Below are positions 57,527 to 64,000 of a stretch of DNA of 64,000 nucleotides, piece after piece. Origin of the DNA: Microbotryomycetes sp. JL201. Lineage: Eukaryota; Basidiomycota; Microbotryomycetes. The stretch is from contig JAQYUZ010000002.1 in assembly GCA_033819885.1 (NCBI GenBank), positions 496,001 through 560,000 on the forward strand, in the 5' to 3' direction. The position numbers and the translations under genes were made by a program. The notes beneath the pieces are model-generated. The model made no database searches, was not told where the DNA came from, and saw only the letters and a program-made list of their open reading frames with translations. Positions within the stretch are counted from its first letter, which is position 1; every line of letters starts with the position of its first letter.

Positions 57527-58421
57527 CTACCCCTTGGTGTACGACTCTGCCACCAGCAGCAACGTCGAAAATACTTGCAGGCCTAAACCAGCCCAGAGTT
57601 CTGCGCGGAAAGAGCAATCAGCTGTCGAACACTCGGATCATAGCGAGGACTTACGAGCAAAGCCGCTGCTCAAGCTTGCTTCGCCATGTCGCCCTTCAAT
57701 AAAGTCGTCGACAGACTTTTTGAGTTGGACCATCAAGACCCCAGTGACGACGACCCCGACGAGCGAGCTGATACAACTCGCGTACAGTGCCATCTTGCGG
57801 ACTTTTGGCTGGGCTCTTGTCAAGAACGCCAGCTTCTTTGGGCAGTGCATTGCCAGACTGGACAAGAAGAGGGCCAGCAGCGCGATAACCGCCATAACAG
57901 CACAGACCAGCATGGCTGTCGGCTGCAGAGGCAACTGCGATGGGAGAACATCTTTGATTGATTGAGAGAGCCTCATCGAGTCGAACACGTCGTCGAAAAT
58001 TGGCGTCAGCGTTGGAGGCTGGCAGAAATTGCCGTTGTTCGCTTTCGTGCACAGGCCTGGCACCTTGCAGGTAAGCAAATAGTTCGGTATTGCTCTAGTG
58101 GGTGTTCGACTTGCCAAGAAAGCCTATGCGAATAGACGCTCCGGCGGTGCTAGCCGCAGCGAGGGATGACTTGACGTGAACAGCCGCTCTCGCGACAAGT
58201 TTCGGTCTCTGAATCATTCTATGTCCGACAGCTGCGAGCTGGGAACTGCTGTCGCTCACGACCCAGCGTTTCCCTTTGTCTCGAGCTGCAACAGCAACGG
58301 TGAAAGAAGCGAGCGCCACTCGATCACGTAGAATCATGACGGGTGACAGCAGGGTAAGAAAGTGGAGAACACATGCTACCAGTAGCATCAACGGTGACAG
58401 CGTGTGATAAATATGATTCAT
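57527..58421 (-). CDS. Four-helix membrane protein, SUR7/PalI-like
   Basis: The start at 58421 reads MNHIYHTLSPLMLLVACVLH, FLTLLSPVMI (helix 1), a long basic/Ser extracellular part, a Cys-containing loop (CKVPGLCTKANNGNFC) after an intron near 58080, then PTAMLVCAVMAVIALLALFL (helix 2), KMALYASCISSLVGVVVTGV (helix 3) and, after an intron at about 57660-57600, LWAGLGLQVFSTLLLVAE (helix 4), ending SYTKG at 57527. One helix, a large extracellular loop with cysteines and three further helices is the SUR7/PalI (Rim9, PUN1) layout; those act in eisosomes, stress or pH signalling. Start codon 109 bases upstream of the MDM10 region on the same strand. Confidence 0.55.
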
Positions 58422-58974
58422 TGTCGAGCGTCAAGAGCAAAGGATGAAGGCGAGTGGCGAAGGGTATTTAGTGGATCGAAGTCAATCGGATGACGGTTCA
58501 CAGTCGAGCCAGCGACTTTGAAGAGTGACCAGCACGACGGAGTAGCCAGCAGACCAAAGCCCAGGTGAGCGAGTTGAACAAAGGGATCCGTAGAGGCCAG
58601 AGCGCCTCGAGTCTGAGGCCCGTGCACTCTGCCCATTGTTCTGTTGGCCCCGGAAGAGGTCGGTGCACTACTCTTGCCCTATTGTCATGCGCTGTTCTGT
58701 AGCTCAGACTTGCCGAAAGACGCTAGAGTATTTAGTGGCGACGCTTCCTTTTCGTTTCCTGCAATCAAGCGCGTCTAGATGCCTTTGTCATTTTGCATGG
58801 AATGCTCTATTTACATCGTCTTTTGTCTTTCTGACCGTCGTGGTCGCTCTAGCTTCCGCGTAGACAATTTTGCCCAAACAAAAGGCGAAAGAGTGTCTCA
58901 GTTGAGGAGAGCCACAACTGCGCGCCGCCTTGTATGTGATCGCTTTGCGCTTCTACGCCTTGCTCTGTCGGACG

Positions 58975-60022
58975 ATGATACAAAGGGAAGCTCGACCGTC
59001 GTTCATGGATCTTCACCAGGACAGTTCGCCTCGTGTGCATCAAACTCCGCCTTTGACCCGACTCGAGCCCGCGGTCGCAGCCAGTCCGGCAGAGACGTAC
59101 AAGAGCCCGTTCGACTACCAGCAGCACTCTGTCCCCGACTCAGTACTCCGTACTCAACATGCTGCCAGACAGTGGAGATGGACGGTCCCTCGTTGGCTAT
59201 CGCTCGACTCGCTCGAGCTGATTGTCGCAAAGTTCCTGCCATTGACGCTGCACACGGCCGCGTTAGCAACTTTGATCGCCGGCATGGTCAGCACGAGCGC
59301 ACCTTATCTGTCCTTCGTCCAAAATGGCGGACCAGGCAGGCTCGACATGTTTATTCTGAGTGAGCATCACTCGTCACGTGACCTGAAGCCGGCGGGCCTT
59401 CAAGCTCACCAGCCAACCCTCTGCAGACTCGTGTGCCACAAGACCAGACAATCTGACGAGGACGTGCACGAACCAATCGCTCAAAGTCAGCTTTTTGCCC
59501 TCCATGGCCCAGGTGACCGACTTTGTGCCTGGGGTCGTCGCCGTGCAATTACCTTTTCAATCAACCGAAGCACCTCCAATCATCCTGACCGCCGCAATCT
59601 GTCTCTTTCTCTCTCTCGTACTCTACGTCACGTTGTGGATGTTGACCTTTTACCCTTCGACGAAACTTTTACCTCGGGCGTACGTCGACTTTGCGAGGTA
59701 CAGAGCTCGACAGTTGTTTCTCGTCAGCGGAGCTCTCAGTTTCGCTTCTACAATCTTGACCATCACGATTTCAATGGGTCTCAAGTTGTATTTCATGGGC
59801 TACAGAAACAAAATCAACAGCACGATGGAACTGGCGAGTTTGTACGGATACGTAAAAGGCGACGTGACAGAGTGGCGCGCTCAGTTGGGACCAGGCTTTG
59901 ACGTTTTGTGGGCGTCAACGGCGATGCAGATCTTGACAGTGCTAGCAGTCAACATTGCGTTGAGGTACGGCATAGACGAAAGGGTCGAGTGGCCTCAGGA
60001 CTCGAAAGAAACGTGGGCTTGA
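58975..60022 (+). CDS. Four-helix membrane protein, SUR7/PalI-like (divergent partner)
   Basis: ATG 58975 (MIQREARPSFMDLHQDSS) or 59005 starts a cytosolic stretch, then LPLTLHTAALATLIAGMVST (helix 1). After an intron (about 59361-59430) an extracellular loop with two cysteines and an NLT sequon (SCATRPDNLTRTCTNQSLK) leads to PPIILTAAICLFLSLVLYVT (helix 2), LVSGALSFASTILTITISMG (helix 3) and AMQILTVLAVNIALRYGI (helix 4), stop 60022. The topology equals that of the divergent gene at 58421 and of SUR7/PalI proteins. Sequence similarity between the two is weak by eye, so a shared origin is possible but unproven. Divergent starts 550 bases apart. Confidence 0.55.
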
Positions 60023-60242
60023 CGTTGAAGCCGCAAGGCTCTGGCTTGGCAGTAGAATCGGCAAACGTTGATGTTGTATCTCGTGAAACACGTTTGATCC
60101 GCTTTGGCGCTTTAGGAACAGAGCAAATCATCTCTTTCTGTTGCATGGCATGTTTGATGCAACCGAAAGTAACAACGGGACGAGATCGTAAAAGGTCGTG
60201 TCGCAACAAGAAAGAAAAACGGTTTTGTACACAAAGAGGCGT

Positions 60243-63200
60243 CTAGGCTGAAGCGAAAGACACCATCGTATCATTGAGCACCTGAAGCGCCATCTGCACG
60301 TTCGGTTGGACATGCGCTTCTCCTCCTGACTTTGCGAGAACGCCTGCGTCTCGCAAACGAGCGAGTGGGCCGTTTTGTAGTTGAGCCCAATAGATCTGAG
60401 CAGGTACAAGCAGCCTGTCAGTCCTCGACAACCAGGAATGTCTCGAAAAAACTCACGACGACAGACTTCGCCACGTAAGAATCGACCATCTCGAGTATCA
60501 GTTGCAACGCAGACGCATCAATGTCTGCAAAACCCCGTCAGCTCGGCAGCAGTAGCAAGAGCATGACTTCACTCGCCCTCGACGTCAGGACAATGAAAGA
60601 TGATGACGGACGCCTCTGCGCGAGTAGGCCTATCGGACGGATGATGTCGGCCTTTACCGTAACGCTCTAGTCGTCTCAGGCGCTCCTTGAGCGCGCCAGC
60701 ATTGGCTCCAGATCGCAGAACGAGTCAATGTATATCCTGGTCCCGTCTACCGAGCACTTACCGAAATTGAGAGAAGGATCTCTGAACCGTACGATCAGGA
60801 TGCCCGGAATCTCTTCGTGCGGAAAGAGACCGTCGTCGTCGTCGTCATCGACAGGCTCAAAGAAAGACGTGCCTGAGGAGGGGGAAATGTTCAACGTGAC
60901 GGATGTGCGAGTTTGAGGGGTAACATACCTGGCACCCGCCCTAGGATCTTGATTCTAGTCGTTGCTGCCTGCTTCACGCAGAGGATCATCGACAAAGCTA
61001 TTGAAACAAGGATGCCAATCTGCAGCGATTGGGATCAGTCGACAATTCGAAAGACGGCTGCAAGATCGCGCACCTCAACGGTGACGAAGAGCGACAAGCA
61101 GAACGTCAATGCCATCAGAGCACAGTCGACCCAAGCCCTCATTTTCAGGAAGAACTGAACGTCAAGGGTCAGCATCCCAAATGACGTACAAGCGCTACCG
61201 GTCACCTCACCTTGACGTCGTGCGGAGCTTCCTCGAGAATAGAGAACACAACGACCAAGATGATCACGGCCAGAATGCACTTTGGCAAGGTGACAATGAA
61301 GCCGAGTAGAAAATACGTGACGAGCAAGACGAACGTGCCCGTCAAAAGAGACGTCATCTGAGTGTTTGCGCCAGTCTGTCCTGCCAGCCGAGACCTTCCA
61401 GCAACCAGTCAGTTCATCGTGCTGGTCGCGTACGTAGCGCAAAGCTCACCTTGTGATAGAGCCATAACCAGGAAGTGTTCCAGAGATCAAAGACGTAAAG
61501 ATATTTGCAGAGCCAAACGCGACGAGTTCTCGGTTTGGACTACGTGCGGTAGGACACCATCAGCAAATTACTTTTTCGAGGCTTGACCTCAGAAGCTCAC
61601 CTAATGGGATAGTCGTATCGACCTGCGCAATCTTTTGCTCCGACAATACTGTCCTGCGAGACCAATGCCCGATCAAAGGACCATCCAGCCAACAAAGTGT
61701 TCTGACCACTCACGAGGAAACCGAGCACAGCGATGACAGTTGATGTGCCGATACATTTTGTCGTATAGTCTCCGAGGCTTCGGCTGGTCGGCAAGTGAAA
61801 CTTGACCTCGCCCGGGTTGACTTTGCCCAGGACTTGAAGCCCGTCTTCTTCCCACTTGAGCACGGCCGACAAGACTGCACGGCGAGCAGTAGCGGTCAGC
61901 ACACCGTCCACTGACTTGTACCTGCTTGCACTCACTCGACGATAAGATGACAACGGCCAAGACTTCCGGAACGTACGCCACAAACCGAAATCCTTTGCGC
62001 TGAGCCAGACCCGACTTGAACATTTTGGCGGCAATCAAAACGGCCAAAGCGGACAAGCTAACGACAAGTGTCAATTTGTGAATGTTGCCGAGGTTGTCGA
62101 TGACGAAATTGATCTTGTCGATGAAAGACTCTGCCGGGTGAGCTTTGTCTACATAGGGCTCTAGACCGAGCACTGGAACGAGTTGAGAGGCAAAGATGAC
62201 GAGACCGACAGCAGTAACGAAGCCTCGCAGTAATGCCCTACTCAGGACAGCGTCAAGGAAGCCCAATCGAAGCATGCCCAAGCTACAGATCACAATCTTC
62301 ATGTCAGCCACTAGGTTGTGAAAGAATTCAAAGATGTGGACTTGCGCAAAGGTGATTAATCCTGCTTGAAACGTGATGATTGACGTAACGGTCATCGTCA
62401 GCTTCATCTTGCGAGCGTCCGACATGTGGCCGTGCGCATGCGTCTCTGCTTCGATAAATTTCTGTATTGCTTCGCCCATGATCAAGGAAAGGGCAGCTTC
62501 TGGGCCGACGCTAAGCTGTCGACATGTGCCAAGCACAGAGTCTGCGTAAGCGGAAAAGATTAGCTTCAGGACGACAGAAGATGCAAGCGATCGCCCGTCG
62601 CTCAACTGACATATCATGGCAGGTATTGCAGCGCCGAACAGGCCGCATACTGGGTCGCTCTTGACGAGGTTAGTCGAGTAAGACATTGATTGAGGGACGA
62701 TCAACGACGTCATCTGCCGCGGAGAACGGGGTTTGCATGCAATCGAAGTAAGCAAGTTGCTTGTGCACTGACGGTGAATGCAGCCGTCAAGTCTCCAGCA
62801 AACGCCTTGAATGAGTATTCTGGCAGCCAGTTGAGCACCTGTGTGTGGCGAAAGGATACGTTCGAGTCAGCCCGCTGCGACCTTTTGCGATGATCGTGCC
62901 ACGTGCCGGTACATAGTACGTTGCCCTTGTCGTGAATTTTGCCCATCTCTGTTGTCTGCGCTCTCTCCGTTCGAGCTTTCTTGCAACTGACTGAGACCGA
63001 TTCAGTCTCGCCGGCAGAGATGCGAATGCTGTACGAACGGGCCACTGGGTGAGCTTGATCGATCAGGAAACGAGGATGGCAATAGAGATGTGCACCTGCT
63101 GCCCTCGCCTGTCCCGACATTGTGCCATAAGTCCGTGGTCCGTGCTCGCCGCTGGCTTCGTTCGCCGTGACGAGCATGTCGTCAGAGTCTTGCTCGTCCG

Positions 63201-63426
63201 CGTCCGTGTCTTGTCGGTGCAGCAAGCGCTGTGGCTTCGCTGTCGACGCTGTATCTGTCGAGCTGACCGTGTACGACGAGGGTGAAGCGAGCAGGCGCTC
63301 GTGCTCGCGCTCGTGCTTTTGCTGGGCACACACACGCGCAGGCGTCGCCGTGCTCGACGACGTAGAACGTGACAACGGACTCGACGTCCGCCTGAACGAC
63401 GACCGTCGGTCTACCGGACTCGCCAT
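60243..63426 (-). CDS. SulP-family sulfate transporter with STAS domain
   Basis: Plasma-membrane sulfate/anion transporter. The start at 63426 reads MASPVDRRSSFRRTSS with a Ser-rich cytosolic N-terminus. Membrane part: LPEYSFKAFAGDLTAAFTVS, VPQSMSYSTNLVKSDPVCGL (SulP signature), VGPEAALSLIMGEAI, FQAGLITFAQVHIFEF, LRLGFLDAVLSRALLRGFV, GLVIFASQLVPVLGL, KLTLVVSLSALAVLIAAK. Near the C-terminus the STAS domain reads GILIVRFRDPSLNFG, SVIIFHCPDVEGIDASALQL, ILEMVDSYVAKSV and WAQLQNGPLARLRDAGVL, stop 60243. An acidic run (DDDDDDG, about 60840) precedes it. Many introns. Substrate class is secure, exact specificity not. Confidence 0.88.
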
Positions 63427-63741
63427 CGCCGGCAGAGCTGCGGCCGCGAAGAGGCGAAACTGGCCAACTCAGTCACCTGACCGCAGCGGCTGCCATCATC
63501 CCCACCACTCGCAACCATGTCGCTTCCAATGCCAAGAGATGGAAGCGCTCAACCTGCCCTTGGCATGCCACAGACTCGACACACAGAACCAAGAAAAAAA
63601 AAAAAAACGGATGTAGGCAAGAAATTACAAACAATTCGAGTTGGGTACACGACGAGCAAAAGTACAGAGTAACCCCTGTCAAACAAGTTATGAGAACGTG
63701 ACACGAACCAAATGTCTAGTCTACCGATTGTCGATGCGCAG
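63427..63741. other. Intergenic with A13 tract
   Basis: About 315 bases. A run of thirteen A (63594-63606) lies between the SulP leader and the 3' end of the edge gene. No protein-like frame. Confidence 0.6.
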
Positions 63742-64000
63742 TCACAATGCAAGGCTGCCGACGCCACCCGTCACAGCCTCGACTGGGCCGTTGGCGGCAG
63801 GGGCAGCAGGCGCCGCGGCGGCGGCAGCGCTGTCGACCGACTCGACAGGATCAGACAATTTCAAGTGAGAGTCGGGATGCTGGACAGACACATTAGGGTA
63901 GTCAGCAGGCGCACTCTACGTTGTCCAGATCGCTCTGGCAGGCTCACGGGCGGAACGTAATCGCGTTGCCGCTCAATCTGCTCCGGCAGCACGCCGGACG
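63742..64000 (-). CDS. C-terminal end of a gene cut by the right edge
   Basis: Minus-strand reading from the edge: GVLPEQIERQRDYVPP, then an intron (about 63956-63891, GTGAGC..TCCAG), then HPDSHLKLSDPVESVDSAAA, AAPAAPAANGPVEAVTG and GVGSLAL, stop 63742. An Ala/Pro-rich tail after a helical segment; too little for a family call. Confidence 0.55.

Overview
The window is nuclear DNA of a fungus, most likely a basidiomycete. It has no operons. Genes lie on both strands at high density and are cut by many short introns, mostly about 50-100 bases, with GT..AG ends and CTGAC/CTAAC-like branch sites. The proteins are fungal: squalene synthase, PEX1, SHR3, tricalbin, MDM10, a Zn2Cys6 factor, a HOS3-type deacetylase and CWC27. 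I see no rRNA, tRNA, CRISPR array or recognisable transposon.

Layout. 1-1673: ERG9 (minus), cut by the left edge. 1850-5180: a scrambled locus in which one charged, coiled-coil-like gene exists as several direct and inverted copies, including a 280-base palindrome and a 9-base minisatellite. 5230-10451: a small basic nuclear-type protein, a multi-pass membrane protein, a FEN1/XPG-like nuclease candidate and two small genes. 10.7-13.4 kb: APA2 and a glutaredoxin head to head, flanked by a small gene and its inverted decayed copy. 14.4-16.1 kb: a seven-helix receptor. 16.5-21.8 kb: an RRM protein and PEX1. 23.2-26 kb: a Zn2Cys6 regulator and SHR3. 26.3-30.3 kb: a surface-type single-pass protein and a membrane-linked alpha/beta hydrolase. 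30.5-38.1 kb: a mitochondrial dehydrogenase kinase, Mediator subunit MED20 and a tricalbin. 38.4-41.9 kb: two tandem HSF-domain factors. 42.1-47.8 kb: HOS3 deacetylase, CWC27 and an LYR-like small protein. 48.5-60 kb: a long disordered protein, an intronless unknown, a xylitol/sorbitol dehydrogenase, MDM10 and two four-helix membrane proteins. 60.2-63.4 kb: a SulP sulfate transporter. 63.7 kb to the end: the C-terminus of one more gene.

Functional themes are membrane lipid and contact-site biology (ERG9, tricalbin, MDM10, SHR3, SulP), peroxisome import (PEX1), RNA processing (CFIm68-like RRM, CWC27) and transcription (MED20, two HSFs, a Zn2Cys6 factor, HOS3). Apart from tandem or divergent pairs, neighbours do not form a pathway.

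The most unusual signal is in the gene structures. Three genes have an intron inside or directly after the start codon (A|TG in ERG9, AT|G at 5230, ATG| at 27833). The Zn2Cys6 gene appears to need an AT-AC intron joined to a 10-base exon. Both HSF genes encode the invariant RQLN of the recognition helix in an 11-base exon. All are read directly from the DNA and would be settled by RNA reads.
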